From a virus, in IMG/VR virus record IMGVR_UViG_3300024264_000104, positions 1 to 34,007 of that record: 34,007 nucleotides of DNA; one strand, given 5' to 3'. The translations under genes and the position numbers were made by a program. This document shows, in pieces, positions 9,101-21,600 of the stretch; the first letter of the stretch is position 1, and each line of letters opens with the position of its first letter. The notes beneath the pieces are model-generated. The model saw only the letters and a list, made by a program, of their open reading frames with translations, made no database searches and was not told the DNA's origin.

Positions 9101-9625
9101 TCTCTATCAGATCAGATCATTTACCATCCTGTCAAATACAAGATACTTTTTGGTTCAAATGCCGAAGAACAACTACAAGCAACTTTCAAGGTTGTCAAGA
9201 ATCCGAAGACCAATGTGTCAGACGCAGTGGTCAAGACCAGAGTCATTGCCGCGATCAATGAATTCTTCGCACTGGACAACTGGGATTTTGGCGACGCTTT
9301 TTATTTTACAGAATTAGCCGCATACATACACAATCAACTAGCACCAGACTTGTTGACAGCGGTTATTGTGCCCAACCAGTCAGGACAGGGTTTTGGGTCC
9401 TTGTTCCAAATTGACTCAGCGGCAGACGAGATTTTCATCAGTGGGGCCACCGTTGATGATGTGTCAATCATAACAGCACTGGGAGCCAACCAACTGGCGG
9501 CATCCGGAACTGTGATCACATCGACATCAACTGCCACGACCAACACCACGACAGGATCAGCAGTGTCAGGCTCTACTACAACAGGTTCCGGTTCAAGCAC
9601 CGGCAGTAGTGGGGCAGGATACTAA
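6143..9625 (+). CDS. gp6: Baseplate wedge protein gp6, enlarged (baseplate_J-like)
   Basis: The protein has 1160 residues, against about 660 in T4. In T4, gp6 dimers form the continuous ring that links the wedges. The N-terminus is diagnostic: YDFETLRRTMVAYLKENYPD, then SSEYVALIDLIAYIAQALSF, then VDLNARENFLETAERRNSVL. The C-terminal J-type end is also typical: SDAVVKTRVIAAINEFFALD followed by WDFGDAFYFTELAAYIHNQL. The extra length lies mainly in a beta-rich region of roughly residues 540-950. This includes an EF-hand-like acidic loop at residues 813-824. The last 40 residues are Ser/Thr/Gly-rich. No Shine-Dalgarno is visible; a late promoter box and palindrome precede the start. The stop overlaps the next ATG by one base. 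Confidence 0.95.
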   Translation: MATTDRQNRLLVAEDWRKIYRAFQQADFKSYDFETLRRTMVAYLKENYPDDFNDFVESSEYVALIDLIAYIAQALSFRVDLNARENFLETAERRNSVLRLARLINYNAKRNQPATGLLKIDSISTTQDVQDSSGTNLANSNIIWNDSANSNYREQFTAILNAANQSGQLFGNPRESGTIGGISTEVYTLSSNQLDLPIFKFQKAVGGVSRSFEIVPSTITDSDSIYESSPVPGTGLTYTYRSDGSGDSSNNTGFFFLFKQGTLQQTDFTVDTSVTNYIKPLDASNINNTDVWVYKLDQFGQLAESWTKVPSLSGNNAIYNSLSKAERNTYNVVTKNNDTIDLVFGDGNFSNIPLGNFRTYYRVSDNAKYAIQSSDMQNVQLTVPYTDANGAQQSLTMSVSLKASVYNSAATESNDSIKEKASQVYYSQNRMITAEDYQVVPLSASQEIVKVRSVNRSASGISRAKEILDPTGAYSNVSVFAEDGILYREESVQQFTFTFNNKSDIQSTIDTSVEAKLKEAYARQFYYLKYGTKDASTLSATWNSTTTSTNTNTGYFTSGGALVIGDSATSNMKFAKPGALVKFTSPDTRKFLNGTLVTSSTDNAEDRLWAKIGAVVLDGANGGLGNLESGVGPVTLNNIVPNGSVINAIIPNLTTSFSATLEADIISRIEAYEEFGLRYDADSETWKVITSTNLSTSSVFSLGNTGSTTGTNADASWWFKFTNDGNTYTVQYRKLDYIFESESQNKFHYDVEEKIYDYKTGKSVKDTVKILKTNSIVSTGNSVGYPITWQVVDVVTETDGFQDNRKVKVGFYDDDDDGVVDNPELFDIYVEPTLSESTKFVFFEKYTSYDAIERFRPYAASNFVVAEKEADINLNTSTYTDGQLFYFYDSAEDVIKKYSSTTNTLTTTTDYTARRGRSSINFQYKHHAGQETRIDPSVSNIVDVYLLERTYDNLFRIWLQDGGSKPTTSTADQLRINYSGKLNPLKSLSDQIIYHPVKYKILFGSNAEEQLQATFKVVKNPKTNVSDAVVKTRVIAAINEFFALDNWDFGDAFYFTELAAYIHNQLAPDLLTAVIVPNQSGQGFGSLFQIDSAADEIFISGATVDDVSIITALGANQLAASGTVITSTSTATTNTTTGSAVSGSTTTGSGSSTGSSGAGY
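8579..8614 (+). other. EF-hand-like calcium-binding loop within gp6
   Basis: Residues 813-824 of gp6 read DDDDDGVVDNPE. This meets the 12-position EF-hand loop rule with Asp at 1, 3, 5 and 9, Gly at 6 and Glu at 12. Such DxDxDG loops bind calcium in EF-hands, dockerins and many secreted beta proteins. The flanking sequence looks like beta strands rather than two helices, so an isolated calcium loop is more likely than a true EF-hand. Confidence 0.55.
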
Positions 9626-9629
9626 TGGC
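9615..9629 (+). promoter_or_regulatory. Stop-start coupling junction CAGGATACTAATGGC (gp6/gp7)
   Basis: The last codons of gp6 (ending Gly-Tyr-stop) contain AGGA five bases before an ATG that overlaps the stop as TAATG. The same 15 bases recur exactly at 23195-23209, at the end of the gp8-type gene. Both upstream proteins end in a Ser/Thr/Gly-rich tail plus Gly-Tyr. The arrangement should give tight translational coupling. Confidence 0.7.
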
Positions 9630-12600
9630 GGACAATACCACCAACGCATTAACCAATAACGAAGTTGTAAAGCAAGGTACTAACGAGTACAGGCGTACAG
9701 TACAACACCTACCCGCTTTCTACAGGACTGACGCCAACCAGCGGTTCCTGGCCAGCACTATGGATCCCTTAGTACAAAAAGGCGCACTGGAGAGGCTGGA
9801 CGGTTACATTGGTAGACAGGACGCATACACAAGGAGTGTCAGTGATAGATATATTACCGCAACAAGCAGGGACAGATTCGCATATCAGTTAGAACCTGCA
9901 GTCACATACACAGATAGAGATACAACGTCGGTGAATCCTGAAGATCAGGTCAAGTTCACAGGAACGTACGATGATTACATAAACCAGATCAAGTATCTGG
10001 GAGGCAAGGTCAACAACCACGACAGGCTCAACAAGGAGACTGTGTACAGTTGGAACCCGGCTATAGACTACGACAAATTGGTCAACTACAGGGAGTACTA
10101 CTGGATGCCGGATGGTCCTGGTTCCATTGAAATTGATTCTGTTGGACCAAGTGTGGTAGCGGAATACAGTGTAAAAAACAACAGTCAATCAGCATACGAG
10201 TTCACGCACAGGGAGAATGAAAACAATCCCATACTGACACTATACAGAGGCAACACGTACAAGTTCAGTGTGAATGCCAAAGGACACCCTTTCTGGATAA
10301 TGACCGAACCCTACAAGAGCAAGGTTTCATTAGACGGATCAACGTCTACTATATTCAACACAGGTGTCACCAACAACGGTGCTGACGAAGGAACGGTCAC
10401 ATTCACCGTGCCCACGACAGGCGCACCAGACACTTTATATTACCAGTGTGGCAACCATGACGACATGTACGGTATACTACAGATAAAAGATGCCACAAGC
10501 ACAACAGCGATAAATGTCGAGGACGATATCATAGGGGTCAAGAATTACAGTATTAGAACTCTGGACCTATCAAACGGTATGAAGATAAAATTCACGAATT
10601 CCCTAGTGACAAGTTCTTATCAAGACAAGGAATACTACGTAGAGGGGGTCGGTGATGCCATAACATTAACTGATGTGGAGGATCTGATCACACCAGGCAG
10701 TTATGCCACCGAATCAACCATACTGTATGATCAGGCAGGATACGATTCACGTCCATACGCCAAAGCGTTCTACACACCAGAAAACAAAGATTACATAACA
10801 ATCAAGAGAGACTCACGTGATCAGAATGCCTGGTCAAGATACAACAGATGGTTCCATCGATCGGTCATAGAGGAAACTGCGAGGGTCGGTGGATTCACGC
10901 CAACCTTGAACGAAGATGACAGGGCCAAGAGACCAATCATAGAATTTGACTCTGGACTTGCATTGTACAATCATGGTACCGTGGCCAAGAGATCTGTGAC
11001 ACTGTATGACACGGTCACAACGGACGCATTCAGCACAGTGGTCAAACAAACAGGTTACATCGTTGACGGACTGGCACTAGCAAACGGAATGAGGGTCATA
11101 TTCGCGGCGGATACAGATCCTACAGTCAAGAACAAGATATATGACGTTAACTTCGTCACAGCGGGAGATTCCACACAAGTCATTAGCCTGACCGAAGCGT
11201 CGGATGCCACTCCCACTGCGAACGATTCGATCTTCATCGAATTTGGAACAAAGAACCAAGGTAAAACTTTTTACTATGACTCGACCACAGAGACTTTCAA
11301 GGAAGCACAACAGAAAACAGGAGTGAATCAGCAACCTCTGTTTGCTATGTTCGATAACGATCACACACCATTTGACGATGATACAGCGTATCCCAACTCG
11401 ACTTTCGCAGGAGCAAAAGTGTTCGCTTTCGCGACGTCAGAAACGGCAACAACGGACACAGTGTTGGGAATCAAGGTCAAGTACAACACAATCAACAATG
11501 TGGGCGACATAGTCTTTGAATCGGACCACACATCGGGAACGTTCACTTACAGGGACGACACAAAGACACTGACAAAAAATTTAGCAGAAGGCCATCTGCA
11601 CTACACAACAGGAAGAGCAACACACAACTCACGTAGTGCCTGGATCAAAAGGACCACGGAGAGCAAACAGCGTGTGATCAGGACTTTCATAGTCGACGCA
11701 ACCGAGAAGCAGTTGTTCCCGATCGACTTCTACAAGAATTCAGCGGAACTAACAGATCTTGAAGTATCGGTATCTGTCAATGGTTCAAGGAAGACACTGA
11801 CCACCGATTACACTCTGGAGACAGGAACAAAAAACAAATACGTAAAATTTAATACTGCCCTGGAAGTCAATGATCAGATCAGGATTGCAGGACACAGCAG
11901 TGCTGACAAGATCGCCGACAAGGGCATATACGAGATACCGGAAAATTTAGCGACAAACAGTCTCAACCAACAGTTGGGCACATTCACATTTGGCCAGATC
12001 ATGGCCCATGTCAGAGACATACTTGACAAGAATCAAGATGTTACAGGGGCGATACCAGGAGTTTCAAATCTACGAGACAAGCCAGATGCGAGATTGAAGG
12101 GCGGTAGCATACACCAACACGAGGGATCATTACTCCCGGCCATGTTTGGTTTAGTGGATCAGAATTCCAACATAACTTCATCGATAGATTACGTCAGCCA
12201 GGAATACGAGAAATGGTACAATGCTTTCTTGACTCACGCCACAAGCACCGCTTACGAAGGCGTGGCCGCAGATAGAGTCGATGAAATAATCACAGCCATA
12301 ACGCCAGGAAGAAACAGCACGTTTCCATTCTTCTATGAGGACATGTTAGGCTGGGGAGAAAATGTTTCAACGAGATCATACACAGTGATGGGATCATCCC
12401 AGACCGAGTATGCACTTGACTCACAACACAACATCACAACATTGAGCAACAGGGCAGTGTACGTTTATCTCAATGGTGTTCAGTTATTGCTAGGAACAGA
12501 TTACACTTTCAGCACAACAGACGACAGTGTCAACATCAGCAAGACCCTTGCCGAAGGTGATAAGATCGTGATCAAAGATTACATAGACACCACAGGCAGT

Positions 12601-15600
12601 TACATGCCACCGTCGCCGACTAAACTGGGAATGTATCCCAAGTTCACACCAGAGACATTCACAGACACCACGTATCTCACAGACACGGCAGTGATCCGTA
12701 AGCACGACGGTTCCATTATCAAGGCATATGGAGATGAACGTGATGATCTAATATTAGAGTTAGAGAAAAGGATCTACAACAACATCAAAGTGACCTACGA
12801 TGCCACTTTGGTAGACGTACACGATGTGTTGCCAAGTGCTTTCACATCAACGGAATACACGCTACAAGAAGTGGACGGGGTGATGGGACCAGACTTCTAT
12901 CAATGGGCAGGTCGCAACAATGTGCAGTACATCAACAACACAGCGTTCACGGAAGGATCACCATTCACGTACAACTATGCCAGATCAAAAGGCAGACTGA
13001 TTGATGAGAACTTACCAGGACACTGGAGGGGAATTTACAAATATTTCTACGACACGGACGCTCCACATGTGAGACCATGGGAGATGCTGGGCCATTCAGA
13101 GAAGCCTAGCACGTGGGACGCGACCTACGGAACCGCTCCATACACATCAGGCAATGATGTATTATGGAACGCCGTTGCGACACAGCCAGGTAGATACGGG
13201 AAATCTTTGATCAGGAACTACCTACCGGTAGATGCTTCGGGTAATCTTCTAGATCCGTTGGCGGCAGGACTCGTTGACAACTTTGACATACCAGGAAGAC
13301 AGAACGCTTGGAAGTTTGGCGATCAAGCACCAGCAGAGACGACATGGAGGAGATCCAGCGCCTACCCATTCACGGTCATAAAAGCATTGGCACTGACTAA
13401 ACCCGCCAAGTTCTTCTCTAATCTTTTTGATCCATCGAGGTTGACAACCAACGTTGCTGGAAATCAAATATACACAGAAACTGGCATAAGGAAAACACTG
13501 GCAACAGCGAAATATCATCTAGAAACGGAAACAAATACAGCAACAGGTGTGACAACTAGATACCAGACGGCAGGATACCAACCTTTTGTGGTCAATTATT
13601 TGATATCTAGGAACCTAGACAGTAAAACTTTTTACTATGACAAGATGAAGAACTTATCTGTACAACTATCGTACAAGTTGGGCGGATTCACGGACAAAGA
13701 CAACATGAAGATCTTAACAGACAGTGTGTCTCCGGGATCCAAGTCAGGATCAAAATTCATTCCGGATGAAAACTACAAGATACTTTTCAGGACATCAAAT
13801 CCTGTAGAGAGTTTTCAATATTCTGGTGTGCTGATAGAGAAGAACACAGATATCAGTCAGGATGGTTCCACCATACTAGGCGGATATAAAATATTAGGCT
13901 ACAGCACTACCAAACCTTACTTCAATTTCAATTATCCGGTCAAGACCACAACAGCAACAGCAGTGTCTGTTCAGGGATCAACGGCGGTAGAGCAGTACAC
14001 AGCATACCAAGAAACCACACAGACCATACCATATGGTCACGTGTTTGACACTATACAGGACGTTGCAGACTTCTTGTTTGGCTATGGACATTGGTTGGAA
14101 TCACAAGGCTTCCGATTCAACAAGTTCTCGAACGAACTCAAAGAAACACTGAACTGGTCAAATGCTGTACGAGAATTTTTATTCTGGACCACGCAGGATT
14201 GGTCACCAGGATCAGCGATAACCGTTTCTCCTGCCGCTGATGGTTTCGAACTAGACACCAACAACAGCATCGTGGGGAAACTGAGGAACCTGGCAGGAGA
14301 CTATTCACTACTAGACTCGGGTGGCAGGAAGATAGACATCAGCGAGGTATCTACCAAGCGAATAGGCAAGACTTTTGAACTGGGGATCAAATCCGACACG
14401 GTTGGACTGTACAACATAGCACTCAACACCGTACAGAAGGAACACGTACTGTTGTTCGACAATAACACTGTGTTCGCGGACATCATTTATGATCCATTCA
14501 CAGGATTCAGGCAACAGAGACTGAAACTGGTGGGGTGGAAGACAGCAGGATGGAATGGAGACTACTACGCACCTGGCTTCGTGTTTGACGCCGCACAGGT
14601 CACATACTGGACTGCCAACACAGACTACAGGATCGGCGACAGCGTGGAGTACCAAGGCAAGTTCTATGTGGCAAAAACTAATCACAACTCGGGTGCCACT
14701 TTTGAAAAAACCAACTGGACACTCAAAGATGAGAAACCAGCACCACAGTTGATACCAAACTTCGAGTACAAGATAGCACAGTTCAACGATTTCTATGAGT
14801 TAGAGACCAACAACTTCGACGAATCACAACAGCAGTTGGCACAGAGGCTCACAGGATACCAATCAAGGGATTACCTAGAGAACCTTTTTGTCAATGATGT
14901 TTCGCAGTACAAGTTCTACCAAGGCTACATCAGGGAGAAGGGCACACAGAACGCCATAGACAAGATCCTCAAGGCCAAGTACGAGGGCGAGGACATCACG
15001 TTGGACCTGTATCCGGAATGGATGATACGTACAGGTAACTTCGGCAACACAGATTCCATAGAGAACATACAGATCACATTGAAAGACGACGAGATAACAG
15101 CAGATCCGCAAAGCATAGAGTTGTTAGACACATCTTCTGATGCAGTCGAATATGCAAGGTCGGAAGCGATAATTAAGGACAATTTCTATTACAAACCGGT
15201 GGAGTACACGGCATCAACAACATTCAAGAGATTGGACTACACCAAGGAAGGTGTCAGTAGGGACACGGCACAGATCTTCAAGACCGCAGGGTATCCTCAA
15301 CTGCAACAGGTACAACATACTGCGTTCAACATAGACGAGATACTGAATCTCGACATGAACGCCATAACAACAAATGACCTGATATGGGTGGCCAACAAGA
15401 GCAACCGTGATTGGGACGTGTTAAGGATTACGAGTGCAGGAATCAAGATAGCAACATTAAATCTGATCAACGATGCAACACAGTTGGAGATCACTTTCAC
15501 AGGTTCTCACAACTTGACGGCAGGGTCAACAACAGTACAAGCAGATTACTTCGGCATATCCAACAGCGAGGAAGCGACACTGAACGGTGTGTACCAGGTT

Positions 15601-18600
15601 AGTTCTACACCAAGCCACAAGACGGTGATCATAGATTATGATGGCAATGTTGGATTTATACCTGCACTGGAAGATGGATCTACAGCGGACAGTTATGGAA
15701 ATGTTTATAAATTTATATCCGTTAGGTTAGCGTCAATGGACAACGTCAATGACCTGTTGGAATACGACCAGTACACTGATAAGAATGACGCAATAGAACA
15801 GCCAGGAGACAAGGTGTTCGCGGACGCGGACAGTTCAGGACTGTGGCGTGTGTATGAGAAACAGGATCCATACACCACAGGATTGGTCCTATCGCCAGAT
15901 GCCAGCACCACGGAACAGGAGTTCGGACACAGGATCGTTGCACGTAATGACGGAAGGACAGTTATTACATCAGCACCAGGCAAAGGACAAGGTGAGGTAA
16001 CCTTCCTGTTTAGGAGACAAGCAGTGGCAGGAGACACATTGCAAGTACAGTTGACTGCAACAATGACAGACAACGATGATAACACCAGCAGACTAGGAGA
16101 ATCTTTGTCGATCAGTACTGATGAAAATTTTGTTGTGGCAGGTGCACCTTACACGAACACAATAGGCGCTGACGGAAGCACGAGGCAACAGAATGCAGGA
16201 TTGTTAAAAATTTACATTTGGGATCCTAGCACATTCAAGTACGGCCTACTTGATACAGTCACAGCACCAACAGACGGGTCAACCTCGAACGAAAATTTAA
16301 ATTTTGGTTGGGATCACAAGATATCAGAGCCGGGCACTAGTTCTGTTAGAACAACTCCTGACAAATACTTGTTCGTATCAGCACCGGGTCATGACAGTGA
16401 TCGTGGTAGGGTCTACATGTACACATGGGGAGTGGGTGCGGATGGATCGACCTATGACACGTGGACATCTGAGACCACCATAGAGGCACCAGACGGCGGA
16501 GGTGGACAGAGATTCGGGCACAGGGTACAGGCCAACGACAACGGTGACATACTTGCTGTCAGTTCATTGGCACCAGGCAATGCGGGCAAGGTAGAAATAT
16601 TCGTAAAAACGTCACAGGCCAATGACGGCAGTACACTTAATTCTTTCTCACTAGCACAGACCATAACAGGTGTGGCCAGTGATGGCTCATCATTGAACAC
16701 TGCTTTTGGTGAATCTATAGCAATGAGCAAGGACGGAACAACATTAGTGATCGGTGCCCCGGGAGTTGACGGAACATCGCATCCAGATTCAGGTGCTATC
16801 TATTATTACAAATGGAACGCAGATGGCTCTACCAATACCTACACACTACAACAGACAATAACTGCACCTAGTTCACACACAAACATGAAATTTGGTACGA
16901 GTCTAGATCTTAACAACAATGGTACAAGACTAGTGATCGGTGCCGAGAACTTTGCGAGTTATACAGAGATGAAATTCGATTCAGGAGAAACCACATTTGA
17001 TCTGCAAGACACGACTATTGTTGACACAAACCTACAGTCAGGTGGAGCATTCACTGCCACGATGTACAACACTAAATTTGTCATAGACGACAGGATGACA
17101 TCGCCAAACATGTCTGAGAACGACGATTTCGGACGTGGAGTGTGCATGATTGATAATTCAGTATTCGTCGGTGCACCAAAGGACGACGGCAATACAGCCG
17201 CAGACGGAAGCACGAAAATCGTCAACGACGGTACAGTTGCCTGCTATGATCTCACGGTGAACAACCAGTACGCTTGGAAAAACCTAGCGACAGAAACAGC
17301 ACTAATGGACATAGATAAGTTGGGTAAAGTTTTTGAATTCGATAGAAAAACAAAACAAATAAGAGACTATTACGACCTATACGATCCGGTCAAAGGCAGG
17401 ATACTAGGTTTAGCAGACAGGGAGATTGACATCAAGACTGCATGGGATCCTGCAACGTATAACGTAGGAGCCAACGCGGACACAAAAACACCATGGGCGG
17501 AGACACACATAGGAGAAGTGTGGTGGGATCTGTCGACGGTCAAATGGCTTTGGTACGAGCAGGCCACACAGGAATACAAGATCAACAACTGGGGCAAGAC
17601 CTTCCCGGGATCAAGCATAGACATCTATGAGTGGGTAGAATCCACATCGCTACCAAGTCAATATGTCACTTCAGGAAATGGCACACCATTACATGCAGAT
17701 GATTCGCAGTACACTGTAGTGCAGAAATACGATTCACGATTAGACAGATTTGTACCTTTTTACTATTACTGGGTCAAAGGCAAGACAACATTGCCTGCAG
17801 ACACGCTTCATGGAGATAGACATATAAATCCGCACAGGAAGAATACAGTGGCGTTTGTGGCCAACTTGATTTCAAACCCTGCAGGGTTTGACAACAAATA
17901 CTATTCTGTCACCGACACTAACAAATTACTATTGAATAACATCTCAAATTTAGCAAATGACGATGTAGTACTTAACATAGATATAAGAGCAAACACGTTC
18001 GAGGGAGATTCACACAGTGTATGGAAGTTGGTCAGGGAAGGTGATGCCGACTACAGGCCAGGTCATAAGATAGAGACACGTTGGTGGGACTCTCTGATAG
18101 GAAAAAATTCAGCAGGAGACATAGTTCCTGACAATAATTTACCACTCAATGAGAGATCCGGTAACAACATTAGACCAAGGCAGAGCTGGTATGTAGACAG
18201 ATTTGGCGCACTCAAAGAGATCATAGACTACGCAAACTCCGTGTTGAAGAAGAATCAATTGGTGGGACAGATCAACTTAACAAACTTAGACTCCAAAGAA
18301 CCAGAACCCACAGCACAGAGTGGAGAGTGGGACGCGACTGTTGACACCTACGCAGAACTGACCTACCTCAACACAGCAGACATTTCAGGAACTGTGAACT
18401 ACTTGGTCAAAGCAGACGAGACGGCAAACAACTATTGGGCCATATACCAATGGGACGGGACTGAATTCACGAGGACAAAATTACAGACCTATAATACTTC
18501 TGCATACTGGAGTTACACCGATTGGTACAAGACCGACGGAGAAATGGCACACGGGGAAAACACCAAAATCGATAAACAGGTCACATATCAATACGATCTG

Positions 18601-21600
18601 GACACTTTAGATCTTGCAGTTGGCAAACACGTGAAGGTCACAAGTGCAGACACAGGTGGATGGAAACTGTTCATGAAGACTGCATCAGGTTGGGAAAACG
18701 TTGGAACAGAAAACGGCACCATAAGATTGAGCACGAAACTATATGATTACACACAGGATGCCACAGGGTTTGCAGGTGCTGATACATTCGATAACAACTT
18801 CTTCGACCAGGAACCAAGCCAGGAAACTAGGAAAATACTCACGGCATTGAGAGATGATTTATTCATCAATGATCTAGCAATCGAATACAACACATTATTC
18901 TTCACAGGTCTGAGAAAAGTTATGTCTGAGCAGACATATGTTGACTGGATGTTCAAGACGTCGTTTATAAATGCCAAGAATAGTGTAAGACAACTTGACC
19001 AGAGAAAAACATACACTACCGGCACGGACAGTTGGATAGAGAGCTACATCAACGAAGTCAAACCTTTCCACACAAAATTAAGAGAGTATAAACTGGGTTA
19101 CGACAAGACGGAAACGCAGGACGGTATATTCTCGGATTTTGACAATCCAACTTTCTATGATGCCGCAACAGGCAAGATCAGGAGTTTGAACTTTGAATTG
19201 GATACAGATAAACTGACACAATATCCACACCAAATGTGGTACGACTATCACAAGAAGTATGTGCAGTCAATCACAGTGACGGCAGGCGGTTCAGGTTACG
19301 AGGTTGCTCCAACGGTGACCATAGTTGGTGGAACAACAGGATCAACAGGACCATTCCAGATACAGGCCACAAGTAGTTCAGGTGCGACAAATGGACAGTT
19401 TGGTTACTACTACCCATTGTTCACTAACGAGAAGCAGGCAGAGATCTACGACACACAGAATTCAGGATCAGGTACAACCAAGACTTACACATTTGATGGT
19501 TACACAGACACATTCTATGGACCAACCGCATCTGTGAGAGAGTCAGAGAGTGACAAGTCAGGCACGTTCAAGATGTACGTGACACCTACCACAACAGCGG
19601 CCACTGCCACTGCTATCATACAAGGTGGTGCAGTTACAAAAATAAATGTCACAGGCATAGGTGCGAATTACACTGCAACACCTACTGTTTTGCTATCAGG
19701 AGGTAAGACGGACGGAACGACACCAACGGACACTGCTAAAGCATATGCAAATCTTAACAATGACCTCGTAAGGGATTTTAACACAACTATAAAATTTGAC
19801 AGGGTGTCAAGCACTTCACGTGTGGTTGATTGGGCGGCATCAACGGCGTACGCTTACAATGACTTATTGAGGTACAATAATCAACTTTACAAAGTAACAA
19901 ATGCATTCACTTCAAGCACGGACTTTGATGACAACATAGGAAGTGTGTACAAGGTGTACGGTGACGAGACAGGACTTACAGCGGCAGACAGGACCAAAGG
20001 TTTCTATACACCAGGATCTGGAATGCCGGGCAATGAACTAGATCAAGTGATGACTGGTGTTGACTATGGTGGCACAATGGTCACAGGATTATTATTCAGT
20101 CAAGAACAGGGTTGGGACAAATCGGGTTGGTATGACTTCCCTTGGGACAACTACGGAGCGTCAAAAATCAAGGCCTTCAGGGCGGATGGGTCGACAGCGG
20201 CATACACATTTGACACAGCACCAGCAAGTAGCGAAGTGTATCAAGTTTATCTAACACAAGATGACAGCACTAGGAAGAAACTGTCAGACGTTATTAGGGG
20301 TGATGGTTCAACAGTGTCATTCACAATCAGTGAGACCCCAGAAGAGAACGCTTTGGTAGAGTTCATTCCGTTTGATGACGATGGTGTGTTGACACCAACA
20401 GATGACAGAACTTTAGATTCAATTGTTAAAGGAGGTCTATTCACATCAGCGTTGGGACACGCACCAAGTGACATAATATTAGAGGGTGATGATTTTGTTT
20501 CTCCTGACACAAGTTATGCACCTGAGGAAACTGTTCCAGGACAACTGTTTGACACACTAGACATAAAAGTGTACACGTCACCCGAATCAGGCGTCCCGTT
20601 CATCAGTGAGAAGAATTACAGAGGAAACGGAAGCACAACAACATTCAGCATAGGTGAATATCCCGGATCATTGGGATCTGTGACAGTCAGTGTTGATGGA
20701 TCTGTGAAAAAATTAACGACAGATTACAGCGTCAACGTCGCAAACAAAACAATAACATTCGCATCAGCACCTGCCAACAATACCATGATATCAACAAAAG
20801 TGTTTGCGATATCGGGCGAGAACTACAGGGTGTTGAATACTTTCACTGGTAACGGAAGTTCTACTTCGTTCTTGACTTCCACAAGGGGAGAGTTCAATTT
20901 AGATTCAACAGCATCGGACATATACATAACTGTTGATGGTGTGCCCACAACAGCGTACACAACGACTACTACTGCTAATACAATCACGGTCGTGTTTGAC
21001 TCGGCTCCTGCCGCAAGTTCTTACATACAGATAGCAGGTTTCAACAAGTCAACTACATCGACAAGAAGTTACGCAAGTGTGAGAAATCAATCAATAACAT
21101 ATGATGGTTCGATCAATAGACACACATTGACATATCCACCAGGTGCGATAGGTCCATTCTCAGGATTGACGATAGTGGAGGTGAATGGAAGAGTGTTGAG
21201 AGGTCCAGACAACACCTACTATGTTGGAGATGGAAGCACTTACACGTATGGTGTGGTGTCAGGTCTGGAAGATGATTCAACAGTTGATCCAGCCAAGACA
21301 ATCACAACGGCAAGCCAAGTACAGGTGTTTGTGAACGGTACTAAAAAAGATTTGAACACACACTACACTGTGGACATTGGAAATCAAAACATTGAATTTG
21401 TAGCGTCATCGGTTCCTACTTCGACAGATGTAATTTGCATATCAACATTGGTAGACAATCAGTATTACAATGAGGGCACAGACATAATTTTAGTTCCGAG
21501 TGCAATAACATCTCCATACAGTTTGAGTGCAAGTGATGTGTTGTCAGTGACTACGTTCAATAATGCACTTGGAATGAAACAGAGAAGGGAAGTTCTCGAA

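Noticed and set aside
15700-15720. TATAAATT inside the giant gene as an internal late promoter
   Set aside because: It lies in mid-gene with no start site nearby, and AT-rich codons explain it; similar intragenic near-matches occur at 17820 and 29358.
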